NCBI GenBank assembly: GCA_034431815.1
Contig: DAOUCS010000176.1
Coordinates: forward strand, 1-32,436
Direction of reading: 5' to 3'
Source of the DNA: HRBIN29 sp034431815
GTDB lineage: Bacteria; Chloroflexota; Dehalococcoidia; Tepidiformales; Tepidiformaceae
Length of the DNA stretch: 32,436 bases
Position numbers and translations under genes: made by a program. The notes below the pieces were generated by a model that saw nothing but the letters and a program-made list of their open reading frames with translations, made no database searches and was not told where the DNA came from. Below, in pieces: positions 22,701-30,586 of the stretch. Positions within the stretch are counted from its first letter, which is position 1, and each line of letters begins with the position of its first letter.

Positions 22701-24273
22701 GAGCGAAGAGCTGTTTGAAATAATTGTAGAGCGGCTGCGGGCGGTCGGAGAGCACGGCGAGGGGCGCGTCGTTCCCCATTGAGCCCACCGCCTCCTCTCC
22801 GTCCCGCGCCATCGGGCCGAGGTGGTATTTCAAATCTTCGACGGTGTAGCCGAAGGCGAGCTGCTGGCGGAGCAGGCTCTCCTGGTCGAGGCGCGGAGGA
22901 ACGTCACCGGGAGGCAAGTCCTCCAGCTTGACCATGTACCGGTCCAGCCACTCCCGGTAGGGGTGTTCCCGGGCGAGCCCTTCCTTCAGCTCGGTGTCGT
23001 CGATGATGCGCCCCTCTTCCAGGCTGACGAGGAACATACGGCCCGGCTGCAGGCGCCCTTTCGCCACGATACGCTCCTCGGGGATGGGCAGCACGCCTAC
23101 CTCCGAGGCCATAATGACGAGGTCGTCCTTCGTGATGATGTAGCGCGAAGGGCGAAGGCCGTTCCGGTCGAGGACGGCGCCGATCGTCTTGCCGTCGGTG
23201 AAGGCGACAGAAGCAGGGCCGTCCCACGGCTCCATGAAACAGGAGTGGTACTGGTAGAAGGCCTTCTTCGTGTCGCTCATCGATTCGTGGTTTTCCCACG
23301 CCTCGGGAATGAGCATCATCATGGCGTGGGCCGGGCTGCGGCCCGCCCGAACGAGCAGTTCGAAGGCCATGTCCAGGTTCGCGGTGTCGCTCCGCTTGTC
23401 GTCGAGGACGGGGACGATCTTGTTCGTGTCCTTGAAGTAGCGGGAGGAGAACAGCGCCTCCCGCGCGGTCATCCAGTTGATGTTGCCGCGAAGGGCGTTG
23501 ATCTCGCCGTTGTGGGCGATCATCCGGTACGGGTGCGCCAGGTCCCAGCTCGGGAACGTGTTCGTGCTGAAGCGCGAATGGAACATGGCGAGCGCGCTCG
23601 TCATCCGGCGGTCGGACAGGTCGGGGTAGTACTCCCGCAGCTGCTTGGCCGTGAGCATCCCCTTGTAGACCACTGTTCGGCAGCTCAGGCTCGGGAAGTA
23701 GAACGTCTCCGCGTCGCGGATGCCGACGCGGTGGATCGCCTTCTCGAACCGCTTGCGGATGACGTAGAGCCGCCGTTCGAAGTCGTCCTCGTCGGCGACG
23801 TCATGCCCGCGGGCAATGAAGCACTGCCAGATGGAGGGCTCCGCCTCGAGCGCGGCGCGCCCCAGCGAGGCGTTGTTCGTGGGCACTTCGCGCCACCCGA
23901 GCAGGTGCTGCCCCTCTTCCTCGACGATCTGGGCGAACACCGCCATCGCCTGTTGGCGCGCGCGGGGGTCTTTCGAGGCGAAAAACATGCCGACCGCGTA
24001 CTTCCCCCGCTCCGGAAGGCGGATGCCGAGCATCGCCGCCTCGTGTGCGAAGAACTCGTGCGGGATCTGGATGAGGATGCCGGCGCCATCGCCCGTGTTC
24101 ACCTCCGCCCCCGAAGCTCCGCGGTGGCTAAGGTTTTCGAGCGCGGTGAGCGCGTTCTCGATGATCGCGTGCGACCGCTGCCCCTTCAGGTGGACGATGA
24201 ACCCGACGCCGCAGGCGTCGCGCTCGAACTCCGGGCGGTAGAGCCCCTGTGCAGGCGGCCGAGCCGTGGTCAT
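19723..24273 (-). CDS. gltB: glutamate synthase, large (alpha) subunit
   Basis: Glutamine amidotransferase/synthase that forms two glutamates from glutamine and 2-oxoglutarate. From ATG 24273 the protein has 1516 residues, the normal size. A 20-residue propeptide precedes C21 in RDACGVGFIVHLKG, the N-terminal nucleophile exposed after cleavage. The amidotransferase domain (FHSRFSTNTFPSWDLAHP, NGEINALRGNINWM) is followed by the central domain, the FMN-binding synthase domain with GGKSNSGEGGED and ISGHDGGTGASPLTSIKHAG, and the 3Fe-4S Cys set in CVMMRVCHLDTCPVGVATQ. The C-terminal GXGXG beta-helix domain is complete. The start is fixed by GGGGGAG six bases upstream; the longer frame to 24360 is rejected. 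An extended -10 promoter lies about 110 bases upstream. Confidence 0.97.
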   Translation of the reverse strand: MTTARPPAQGLYRPEFERDACGVGFIVHLKGQRSHAIIENALTALENLSHRGASGAEVNTGDGAGILIQIPHEFFAHEAAMLGIRLPERGKYAVGMFFASKDPRARQQAMAVFAQIVEEEGQHLLGWREVPTNNASLGRAALEAEPSIWQCFIARGHDVADEDDFERRLYVIRKRFEKAIHRVGIRDAETFYFPSLSCRTVVYKGMLTAKQLREYYPDLSDRRMTSALAMFHSRFSTNTFPSWDLAHPYRMIAHNGEINALRGNINWMTAREALFSSRYFKDTNKIVPVLDDKRSDTANLDMAFELLVRAGRSPAHAMMMLIPEAWENHESMSDTKKAFYQYHSCFMEPWDGPASVAFTDGKTIGAVLDRNGLRPSRYIITKDDLVIMASEVGVLPIPEERIVAKGRLQPGRMFLVSLEEGRIIDDTELKEGLAREHPYREWLDRYMVKLEDLPPGDVPPRLDQESLLRQQLAFGYTVEDLKYHLGPMARDGEEAVGSMGNDAPLAVLSDRPQPLYNYFKQLFAQVTNPPLDAIREELVTSVETLIGPEGNLLEPAPEHCHVIWAHLPFLTNEELAKLKNLRDGTLKAVTLSTLWPAREGPRALEHAMERLFKEADRAIAEGAKILILSDRGVDADHAPIPALLAVSGLHHYLVRTKQRTRVGLVVESGEPREVHHFALLIGYGASAINPYLAIETVLQMREEGLLEKERTEEEVVHNLLKAIKKGVVKVMSKMGISTIQSYRGAQIFEAIGLREEFVDKYFTKTVSRVGGIGIDEVAIETLAHHQRAFPERSGGLQQLPWGGQYQWRRDGEYHLFNPDTVFKLQHATRTGNYRIFKEYSKLVDDQSKRMCTLRGLFEIKSDRPPIPIEEVEPAEELFKRFVTGAMSFGALSAEAHETLAIAMNRIGGKSNSGEGGEDRRRYTPDPNGDSRRSAVKQVASGRFGVTSEYLVNADELQIKMAQGAKPGEGGQLPGHKVYPWIAEVRYSTPGVGLISPPPHHDIYSIEDLAQLIHDLKNANPRARISVKLVAEIGVGTVAAGVAKAKSDVVLISGHDGGTGASPLTSIKHAGIPWELGLAETQQTLVMNRLRDRIIVQVDGQMKTGRDVIIAALLGAEEYGFATAPLVVMGCVMMRVCHLDTCPVGVATQNPKLRERFTGKPEHVINFFRFVAEEVREYLAQMGYRRLEEIIGRVDLLDVRKAIDHWKAQGLDFSAILYKPEVGPDVPIRCVREQDHGLEKALDNQLIEMARPALERGEKVRVELPIRNINRAVGTMLGSELTRRYGFNGLPDDTIELRFKGSAGQSLGAFLPAGITIYLEGDANDYLGKGLSGGKIIVRPPREATYVAEENIIIGNVAFYGATSGVAFIRGRAGERFCVRNSGVVAVVEGVGDHGCEYMTGGRVVVIGPTGRNFAAGMSGGIAYVWDPDGTFPQRCNMEMVELEPLDDEEDIELVHGLLQRHRGYTESAVAERLLARWPEVTREFVKVMPLDYKRVLQQQRRAAAEATEPALGAAHG

Positions 24274-24279
24274 CCGCGT

Positions 24280-24286
24280 CTCCCCC
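24280..24286 (-). promoter_or_regulatory. ribosome binding site deciding the gltB start
   Basis: GGGGGAG on the minus strand, six bases before ATG 24273. It shows that the in-frame codons up to 24360 belong to the leader. Confidence 0.7.
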
Positions 24287-24339
24287 TCTGCCCGTCGGGA
24301 AATGGGATTGCCCCTGCTACGCTGGCGCGTAGCTTTGTG

Positions 24340-24364
24340 AAAGACTTCCCAAAGTTCCAAAGAC
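24340..24364. repeat. short direct repeats in the gltB leader
   Basis: On the + strand TTCCCAAAG (24346-24354) is followed at once by TTCCAAAG (24355-24362), and AAAGAC occurs at 24340-24345 and 24359-24364. This A/T-richer patch stands out from its G+C-rich surroundings. It falls within the predicted gltB leader, just downstream of the predicted start site, where a repressor or RNA-binding factor could act. Confidence 0.35.
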
Positions 24365-24381
24365 GGGCTTTATGGAAGCTC

Positions 24382-24390
24382 AGTATACCA
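24382..24390 (-). promoter_or_regulatory. extended -10 promoter of gltB
   Basis: Read on the minus strand this is TGGTATACT, an extended -10 element (TGn followed by TATACT). Transcription would begin near 24375, leaving a leader of about 100 bases. The -35 area is not recognisable, which is usual with an extended -10. Confidence 0.55.
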
Positions 24391-24489
24391 CCGCCCGTCA
24401 ACCGACCCGGTCCGTCGTTTCCCTACCGAAATCAATTGCCGGTATCGCCATTGCCGATGCTCCGTCGCGCCACGGCCGCGGCGGCGCTC

Positions 24490-24495
24490 TATACT
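24490..24495 (+). promoter_or_regulatory. candidate -10 element of the aminotransferase gene
   Basis: TATACT lies 20-30 bases before the possible ATG starts at 24516 and 24525. No convincing -35 hexamer is seen. The gltB promoter on the other strand is about 100 bases away, so both genes may share control sequences. Confidence 0.4.
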
Positions 24496-24524
24496 GCGCT
24501 CACAATTCGGGGAGCATGCGCGAG

Positions 24525-25754
24525 ATGTCCGTCGCCGACTTCGAAGCCACGCTCGAGACCCTGCTCAGCCGGCGTGCCCGGATCGTCGGGCCGGCGGTGT
24601 GGGCGGCGGCGCAACCCGACCCACGCCCCGTCATTTCGTTCGCCGGCGGCCTGCCCGACATCCCTTCGCTGCCCGCTGCCGAGCTGGAGCGGGCGGTGCG
24701 CAGGGTGCTCGAGCGCGAACGGAAGGAGGCGCTCGAGTACGGCGGCACGTACGGCCCCTACCCCCTGCGGGCGGCTGTCGCCGAGCGGTCGAGCCGCATC
24801 GAGGGAGTGCCCATCGCTGTCGACCAGGTGATCATCTCGTCGGGTTCGGCCCACGGCATCGGCAACCTCTGCGAAGTGCTCCTCGACATCGGCGACGTTG
24901 TCCTTGCCGAAAGTCCGAATTTCCCCGGGAGCCTGCGCACCTTTCGCTCCTTCGGAGCCGAGTTGGTCGCCATCCCGCTAGACGCCGACGGCCTCCGTGT
25001 CGACGCCGTCGAAGAGGCGCTCCGGCGGCTCGATGCCGAAGGACGGCGCCCGAAGCTGCTCTACACCATCCCGAACCACCAGAACCCCGCCGGGTGCACG
25101 ATGAGCCTCGACCGTCGAGAGCGGCTGGTACGGCTTGCCAAAGAGTGGGGCTTCGTCATCCTGGAGGACGATGCCTACGGTGAGCTTTGGTTCGAAGCTC
25201 CTCCTCCGCCCTCGCTCTTCGCCCTTTCGGGCGGGACGCACGTGGTGAAGGTGAACAGCTTCTCGAAGATCATCGCGACGGGCCTGCGGCTCGGCTGGAC
25301 GCTCGGCCCCGCACCGCTCGTCGCTCGGATGGCTGCCGTCCGCTACGACATGGGAACGAGCCCGTTCCTCGGCAGGGTGGTGGCTGAGATGATCCGTTCC
25401 GGCGACCTCGACCGCCACGTGGAGCGTCTGCGCGGGATATACCGGCGGAAACTCGAACGGATGGAGGACGCGCTGCGGCGATACTGCATGCCCTACTGCC
25501 GCTGGGAGCGGCCGCGGGGCGGCTTCTTCCTTTGGCTCGCACTACGGGAAGGCATCGACGCCCGCGAGGTGGCCATCGAGGCGAACCAGCGCGGCGTGCT
25601 GGTCGGCGCCGGTGCCGCCTTTTTCGCCGATGGTCGTCCTACCAATCACCTCCGCCTTGCCTTTAGTTACGTCGACTACGAGGACATCGAGGAGGGCGTC
25701 CACCGCCTCGCCGAGGCGATCGAGGCGGTGGCCTCCCGTTCCGGGGTTAGCTGA
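24525..25754 (+). CDS. PLP-dependent aminotransferase, class I/II (2-aminoadipate/LysN-like)
   Basis: Transfers an amino group between an amino acid and a 2-oxo acid with pyridoxal phosphate. From ATG 24525 it has 409 residues. Typical features: ISFAGGLPDIPSLP near the N-terminus, GTYGPYPLRAAVAER, the cofactor phosphate loop ISSGSAHGIGNL, TIPNHQNPAGCTMS, the Asp/Tyr pair in ILEDDAYGELWF, the cofactor Lys K248 in VNSFSKIIATGLRLGW, and an Arg in the C-terminal NHLRLAFSYVDYEDIEEGV for the substrate carboxylate. The wording resembles multi-substrate 2-aminoadipate, aromatic and branched-chain aminotransferases of the MocR-like fold, without the winged-helix domain. GGGGAG (24509-24514) is ten bases before ATG 24525 and too close to ATG 24516, hence this start. 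The substrate is not fixed by sequence; ilvD downstream hints at branched-chain amino acids. Confidence 0.9.
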   Translation: MSVADFEATLETLLSRRARIVGPAVWAAAQPDPRPVISFAGGLPDIPSLPAAELERAVRRVLERERKEALEYGGTYGPYPLRAAVAERSSRIEGVPIAVDQVIISSGSAHGIGNLCEVLLDIGDVVLAESPNFPGSLRTFRSFGAELVAIPLDADGLRVDAVEEALRRLDAEGRRPKLLYTIPNHQNPAGCTMSLDRRERLVRLAKEWGFVILEDDAYGELWFEAPPPPSLFALSGGTHVVKVNSFSKIIATGLRLGWTLGPAPLVARMAAVRYDMGTSPFLGRVVAEMIRSGDLDRHVERLRGIYRRKLERMEDALRRYCMPYCRWERPRGGFFLWLALREGIDAREVAIEANQRGVLVGAGAAFFADGRPTNHLRLAFSYVDYEDIEEGVHRLAEAIEAVASRSGVS

Positions 25755-25783
25755 GGCGGTTCGCCCAGTCTCGGGGCGAGGCG

Positions 25784-25789
25784 TACAAT
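25784..25789 (+). promoter_or_regulatory. candidate -10 element upstream of ilvD
   Basis: TACAAT, the same hexamer as before the aldolase gene, lies 51 bases before the ilvD ATG, in the 86-base gap after the aminotransferase. No clear -35 is present. It suggests ilvD can be transcribed independently. Confidence 0.4.
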
Positions 25790-25840
25790 CCGAGGCGCCG
25801 TTTCGAACGGGAAGCTCGTGCTCGCGAGGAGGAGTCCGTC

Positions 25841-27553
25841 ATGCCGCTCGATCCGCGCCACCGCAGCCGCCGGCTCATCGAGGGGCCTGATCGAGCCCCG
25901 GCCCGCTCCTATTTCAAATCGGTAGGGTTCACATCCGAGGACCTGCAGCGGCCGCTGGTGATGGTGGCGCACTCCTGGATCGGCACGATGCCCTGTAACT
26001 GGAACCACCGCGAGCTCGCGGCGAAGGTGGCCGAAGGGGTCCGCGCAGCCGGGGGCACGCCGATGGAGGTGAACACCATCGCCATCAGCGATGGCATCTC
26101 CATGGGCACGGAGGGGATGAAGGCTTCATTGATCTCGCGGGAGGTCATCGCCGATTCCATTGAGCTGTGCGGCGTCGGCTACGCCTTCGACGCAGCCGTC
26201 ATCATCGTCGGCTGCGACAAGACGATCCCGGCAGCGGCGATGGCCTTGGCCCGGCTCGACATCCCCGGACTCATCCTCTATTCGGGTTCAATCGCTCCCG
26301 GCCGCTACCAGGGACGAGACATCACGATTCAAGACGTTTTCGAAGGCGTCGGCCGGTATCACGCCGGCGCCATCAGCGAGGACGAGCTGATCGCGATCGA
26401 AGACGCGGCGTGCCCGGGTGCCGGCGCCTGCGGTGCCCAGTACACGGCCAACACGATGGCCATGGTGTTGGAGTTCCTCGGCTTGGCGCCGATGGGCAGC
26501 GGGACCGTCGGCGCGACCGACCCTCGGAAGCTGGAGGTCGCGCGCCAATGCGGTGAGCTGGTGATGGACGTCCTTCGCCGCGGGCTCACGCCGCGCAGCA
26601 TCCTCACCCGAGAAGCCTTCGAGAACGCGATCACCGGCGCCGTGGCGACGGGCGGCTCTACCAACGTGGTCCTCCATCTGCTCGCACTAGCGCGGGAAAC
26701 GGGCGTCCCGCTTGTCATTGACGACTTTGACCGCATCAGCTCCCGCACCCCCCTCATCGGCGACCTCCGCCCCGGCGGGCGATACGTCGCTCTCGACCTG
26801 GATCGCGCCGGCGGTGTGCCGCTCGTCGCGAAGCGGCTCCTCGAGGCGGGGAAGCTGCACGGCGGCTGCCTCACCGTGACGGGCAGGACCATCGCAGAGG
26901 AGGCCGCCCGTGCCGTCGAGGCTCCTGGCCAGGACGTCGTCCTCCCCGTCGAACGGGCGCTGAAGCCCACCGGAGGGCTGCTCATCCTCAAGGGCAACCT
27001 GGCTCCCGAGGGAGCGGTCGTCAAGGTGGCCGGCCACGAGCGGATGTACCATCGGGGACCGGCCCGTGTGTTCGATTGCGAGGAAGATGCCTTCGCGGCC
27101 GTCTCCCGTCGGGAAATTCAACCTAGCGATGTCGTGGTGATCCGGTACGAAGGACCGAAGGGCGGGCCGGGCATGCGCGAAATGCTAGGCGTAACCGCCG
27201 CCCTCGTCGGCGAGGGGCTCGGCGAAAGCGTCGCCCTGCTCACCGACGGACGGTTCTCGGGAGCCACCCGCGGCCTCATGATCGGCCACGTGGCGCCAGA
27301 GGCGGCGGTCGGCGGTCCGATTGCCCTGCTGCGCGACGGTGACACGATCGTCATCGACGTGAACGCGCGGCGGCTCGATGTCGAGCTCGAGGAGGCGGAA
27401 CTGGCACGCCGACGGGCCGCCTGGCAGCCGCCTGCGCCGAAATACACGGTTGGCGCATTTGCGAAGTACGCTCGCATCGTCTCGAGCGCGGCCGACGGCG
27501 CTGTGACGTCGCTCGACCTCGCGGCAGCGAGCGTCGCAGCGCAGCGTTTGTGA
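25841..27553 (+). CDS. ilvD: dihydroxy-acid dehydratase
   Basis: Third common step of valine, leucine and isoleucine synthesis: dehydrates 2,3-dihydroxy acids to 2-oxo acids with an iron-sulfur cluster. Length 570 aa is normal. Cluster cysteines are C52 (GTMPCNWNHREL), C125 (IIVGCDKTIPAAAMA) and C197 (CPGAGACGAQYTANTMA), the three-Cys set of the plant-like 2Fe-2S forms. GISMGTEGMKASLISREVIADSIE and the C-terminal GRFSGATRGLMIGHVAPEAA are family signatures. A strong ribosome site GAGGAGGAG (25826-25834) precedes the ATG by six bases. A sugar-acid dehydratase is the only close alternative, but the motifs fit IlvD well. No other ilv genes are in the window. Confidence 0.96.
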   Translation: MPLDPRHRSRRLIEGPDRAPARSYFKSVGFTSEDLQRPLVMVAHSWIGTMPCNWNHRELAAKVAEGVRAAGGTPMEVNTIAISDGISMGTEGMKASLISREVIADSIELCGVGYAFDAAVIIVGCDKTIPAAAMALARLDIPGLILYSGSIAPGRYQGRDITIQDVFEGVGRYHAGAISEDELIAIEDAACPGAGACGAQYTANTMAMVLEFLGLAPMGSGTVGATDPRKLEVARQCGELVMDVLRRGLTPRSILTREAFENAITGAVATGGSTNVVLHLLALARETGVPLVIDDFDRISSRTPLIGDLRPGGRYVALDLDRAGGVPLVAKRLLEAGKLHGGCLTVTGRTIAEEAARAVEAPGQDVVLPVERALKPTGGLLILKGNLAPEGAVVKVAGHERMYHRGPARVFDCEEDAFAAVSRREIQPSDVVVIRYEGPKGGPGMREMLGVTAALVGEGLGESVALLTDGRFSGATRGLMIGHVAPEAAVGGPIALLRDGDTIVIDVNARRLDVELEEAELARRRAAWQPPAPKYTVGAFAKYARIVSSAADGAVTSLDLAAASVAAQRL

Positions 27554-27586
27554 CGAATGGCACAGGCAGGCGTGTTGTGGCAACCT

Positions 27587-27600
27587 ACTTCCTAGGAAGT
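27587..27600. promoter_or_regulatory. perfect 14-bp palindrome between ilvD and ctaA
   Basis: ACTTCCTAGGAAGT equals its own reverse complement over all 14 bases. It lies 33 bases after the ilvD stop and 74 bases before ctaA, a place suited to an operator for the haem A/cytochrome oxidase genes. The bound regulator, if any, is unknown. Confidence 0.4.
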
Positions 27601-27674
27601 CGTGCGATGGGGACGCCCGTCCGCAGCGCACGGCAGCGGGAAACGACGCAGGCGAAAGGGGTTCCGGGCGCCCG

Positions 27675-28610
27675 ATGAAGACGGCCGCGCGCGTTTCGCT
27701 CCTCACCCTCGTTCTCACCGTCATCCTCATCGGCATCGGGGCGCTCGTTCGCGCGACAGGCTCCGGCCTTGGTTGCCCCGATTGGCCCCTGTGTCACGGC
27801 GGCGCCGTACCGCCTTCTGACATGGGCCACGAGCCGGTCATCGAGTACCTCCACCGCGTGGTCGCGGCCGTGGTCGGGCTTCTCATCATCGGCACGGCGT
27901 GGCTTGCCTGGCGCCACTTCCGTTCCTCACCCGTCATCGCCTGGGGCGCTCTTCTGGCCATTCCCCTGGTCGGGGTGCAGGGCCTCCTGGGTGCTTTCGT
28001 CGTCTGGCACGAGCTGCCGCCCGAGCTTGTGGCGACACACCTCCTGTTGGCGATGCTCATCGTCTCGGTCGAGGCGATGGTCACCGTCGGGATGTTCCGT
28101 GAGCTCGGCAAGGGCGAAGATCCCGAGCCGGAACGAATCGGTCCGCTTGGGTCGCTCACGGTGCTGGCACTCGCCTGGTTGGCTCTCACCTTCTGGATCG
28201 GCGCGTACATGGCCGAAAGCGGGGCTTCCACCGCCTGCAGCGGCTGGCCGCTGTGCAACGGCGCCCCATTCCCCGGCGCCGATGACCAGGAGGTGACGCA
28301 CATGGTCCACCGCTACTTAGCCGGCGGCTTTGCCTTCGTGTTGCTGCCGCTGCTCGTTTCGGCTTGGCGCCGGCGACACCTCGTCCCCTGGGCGTTACCG
28401 CTCGCCCTCGCAGCGGCGGCCGTCTTCGCGGCCCAGGTGACCGTTGGTGCCTTCAACGTTTGGTATACGTTCCCCGACCCCCTTACCGTGTCTCATACCT
28501 TCATCGCCGCGGTGATATGGGCGACGCTGTCGATCGGAGCCTCCCTCGCTACCTACCGCCGCGTAGGCGTTGCGGCAGCACTCTTGGAACCCGCTGAGGC
28601 GACACGATGA
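27675..28610 (+). CDS. ctaA: haem A synthase
   Basis: Oxidises the C8 methyl of haem O to a formyl group, giving haem A for cytochrome oxidase; an integral membrane enzyme. The 311 residues show about eight membrane helices in two similar halves. Half one has the Cys pair C34/C40 in GSGLGCPDWPLCHG, E57 and H60 in EYLHRVVAAVVG and H122 in ATHLLLAM. Half two has the matching Cys pair C188/C194 in STACSGWPLCNG, H212 in MVHRYLAGG and H274 in VSHTFIAAV. These are the expected haem ligands and loop cysteines of the CtaA/Cox15 family, in the two-cysteine-pair form. Its stop overlaps the ctaB start (ATGA), so the two are translated together. Confidence 0.96.
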   Translation: MKTAARVSLLTLVLTVILIGIGALVRATGSGLGCPDWPLCHGGAVPPSDMGHEPVIEYLHRVVAAVVGLLIIGTAWLAWRHFRSSPVIAWGALLAIPLVGVQGLLGAFVVWHELPPELVATHLLLAMLIVSVEAMVTVGMFRELGKGEDPEPERIGPLGSLTVLALAWLALTFWIGAYMAESGASTACSGWPLCNGAPFPGADDQEVTHMVHRYLAGGFAFVLLPLLVSAWRRRHLVPWALPLALAAAAVFAAQVTVGAFNVWYTFPDPLTVSHTFIAAVIWATLSIGASLATYRRVGVAAALLEPAEATR

Positions 28611-29509
28611 GCACCACGACGGTCGCACTCCCGCGGGCGTCCACCTTCGGTACAACCTTCCGGGCGTACGTTTCCCTCACGAAGCCGTGGATCGTCGTCC
28701 TGCTCCTGGTGACGACAGTTCCGGCAATGATCCTTGCAGCGAACGGCTGGCCGTCCACGTGGCTCGTGGTCGCGACGCTCATCGGGGGATCGCTCTCGGC
28801 CGGCGGCGCCAACGCCGTGAACTGTTGGTACGACCGCGACATCGACGCCGAGATGCGCCGGACCCGGCACCGCCCGCTCGTCACGGGAACGATCCATCCG
28901 GCCGGAGCGCTAGCCTTCGGAGTGGGGCTCGGCGTTTTCGCGTTCCTTTGGCTTGCCTCGACCACGAACGTGCTTGCGGCCGTGCTCGCCGCTATGGGGT
29001 ACTTGTTCTACGTGTTCGTCTACACCGCCTGGCTGAAACGGCGGACACCGCAGAACATCGTGATCGGCGGCGCCGCCGGGGCGTTCCCGCCGCTCGTCGG
29101 TTGGGCGGCCGTCACTGGCGCGCTCGACTGGCCTGCGCTGCTCCTCTTTGCGGTGATTTTCCTGTGGACGCCGCCCCACTTTTGGGCGCTCGCGCTGAAA
29201 CTCCGCGACGATTACGCGGCTGTGCGCATCCCGATGCTCCCCGTGGTTGCCGGGGAAGCCGCGACCCGGCAGCAAATCCTGGCGTACACCGTGGCTACGG
29301 CGGCCGCGTCGCTCCTGCTTGTCCCCTTTGGGGGGGCGGGCTGGCTGTACGGAGCGACCGCCGCCGCTGCTGGGGCCTGGTTCATCTGGGAGGCGTTCCG
29401 CCTGTGGCGCTGGCCCGAACGGACCTCGCCCGTCGAGCTGTACAAGTACTCGCTCCTGTACGTCACGCTCGTCTTCGGGGGACTCGCGCTCGATGTCATC
29501 GTTTCCTGA
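28607..29509 (+). CDS. ctaB: haem O synthase (protohaem IX farnesyltransferase)
   Basis: Adds a farnesyl group to protohaem IX to make haem O, the substrate of CtaA; UbiA superfamily membrane prenyltransferase. The 300 residues contain several helices, the first Asp motif N72-x3-D76-x3-D80 in NCWYDRDIDAEM followed by RTRHRPLVTG, and YTAWLKRRTPQNIVIGGAAGAFPPLVGW, followed by the TPPHFWALALKLRDDY segment that is diagnostic for this enzyme within the superfamily. The start overlaps ctaA by four bases. The farnesyl diphosphate it needs could come from the prenyl synthase at 17276. Confidence 0.97.
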   Translation: MSTTTVALPRASTFGTTFRAYVSLTKPWIVVLLLVTTVPAMILAANGWPSTWLVVATLIGGSLSAGGANAVNCWYDRDIDAEMRRTRHRPLVTGTIHPAGALAFGVGLGVFAFLWLASTTNVLAAVLAAMGYLFYVFVYTAWLKRRTPQNIVIGGAAGAFPPLVGWAAVTGALDWPALLLFAVIFLWTPPHFWALALKLRDDYAAVRIPMLPVVAGEAATRQQILAYTVATAAASLLLVPFGGAGWLYGATAAAAGAWFIWEAFRLWRWPERTSPVELYKYSLLYVTLVFGGLALDVIVS

Positions 29510-29559
29510 TTCGGAAGCGCCTGCATGCCGAACGACGAACGGTTATCTGTTCGGATTCC

Positions 29560-29588
29560 TTGACAGGTACGGAGGGCGCTCCTATAAC
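29560..29588 (+). promoter_or_regulatory. strong sigma-70 type promoter for coxB and downstream genes
   Basis: TTGACA (29560-29565) and TATAAC (29583-29588) are exactly 17 bases apart, the best promoter match in the window. Transcription would start near 29595, leaving a leader of about 100 bases that can form a GCGCGG/CCGCGC hairpin (29651-29670) just before the ribosome site. Confidence 0.75.
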
Positions 29589-29698
29589 TCGATTGCGACG
29601 CTGTTCACAAGCGCGCCGAGCGGGGGCCGCCGGTTCCGCATGGCGTCGGTGCGCGGGTCGAACACCGCGCGCGTACGAGGGGGCAAAGGAGTCCACGC

Positions 29699-30532
29699 AT
29701 GCGTCTGAGCCGTTTCGTTCGGGCGATGGCGAGCATCTGGGGGGTCGCTGCCGTCGCCGCACTGGCATTGCTGCCCAACGCCACCGCCTTCGCGCAGCTC
29801 GGTCAGCCGACACCGATTACCGACGAAGCGCGGAGCATGCACCGGCTGTACATCGTCGTGCTTTCGCTCGCCTTCGCGGTGTTTTTCGGGGTGGTGAGCG
29901 CGCTTCTGTTCGCGGTGGTCCGCTACCGGCGCCGGCGTCCTGACGACCCGCTCCCGCCGCAGCTGCACGGCTCGGCGAAGATCGAGGCTCTCTGGGTGGC
30001 CATTCCCGTCATCATCGTGCTCACGCTGTTTACGTATTCTGCCGTTGTCCTGGCGAAGACTGATCGGAAGGCGCCGGACGACGCCCTCACCATCCGTGTC
30101 ACGGGCTTCCAGTTCCAGTGGCAGTTCGACTACAACCTTCAGGACCTCGGCACCCGCAACCCGGTGAACCGAGAGGGGACGGTGACGCTCCTGGGCACAC
30201 CGTCCAACATCCCGGAACTCGTCATCCCGGTCGATGAGCCGGTCGAGTTCGTCCTCCATTCGAACGACGTCATCCATTCCTTCTACATTCCGAACTTCCT
30301 CTACAAGCTCGACGTCATCCCCGGGCTCGAGAACAGGTTCGTGGTCGTGCCCCGCGTGACGGGTACGTTCCGGGGCCAGTGCGCAGAGCTTTGCGGCGTC
30401 GACCACGCCCTCATGCTCTTCAACATCCGGGTGGTGACCCGCGACGAATTCGACCGCTGGATCAGCGAGCAGGCTGCAGGAGCAGCTGCGGGCAGCGCTG
30501 ACGCTTCGATACGGAACGTACAGCAGCAATGA
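29699..30532 (+). CDS. coxB: cytochrome c oxidase subunit II
   Basis: Receives electrons from cytochrome c at the CuA centre and passes them to subunit I. 277 residues: an N-terminal signal-like hydrophobic segment (about 10-32), two membrane helices (about 50-75 and 97-119), then the cupredoxin domain outside. The aromatic patch is GFQFQWQFDY. CuA ligands are complete: H193 (IHSFYIPNF), C228, C232, H236 and M239 in QCAELCGVDHALM, with E230 between the cysteines. The domain ends by about 255 and is followed by a short Ala/Ser/Gln tail, with no fused cytochrome c domain. AAAGGAG (29685-29691) is seven bases upstream of the ATG. A strong promoter lies 111 bases upstream of the ATG; coxA follows after 66 bases. 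Confidence 0.97.
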   Translation: MRLSRFVRAMASIWGVAAVAALALLPNATAFAQLGQPTPITDEARSMHRLYIVVLSLAFAVFFGVVSALLFAVVRYRRRRPDDPLPPQLHGSAKIEALWVAIPVIIVLTLFTYSAVVLAKTDRKAPDDALTIRVTGFQFQWQFDYNLQDLGTRNPVNREGTVTLLGTPSNIPELVIPVDEPVEFVLHSNDVIHSFYIPNFLYKLDVIPGLENRFVVVPRVTGTFRGQCAELCGVDHALMLFNIRVVTRDEFDRWISEQAAGAAAGSADASIRNVQQQ

Positions 30533-30586
30533 CGGCACGGGGGCGCGTCGTGCTGCTGATTTCGCGGGGGCAATCGTAACAGGGGG

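Noticed and set aside
24274..24524. Riboswitch in the gltB/aminotransferase gap
   Set aside because: No glutamine or glycine riboswitch core seen. Only short direct repeats and promoter-like hexamers are visible.
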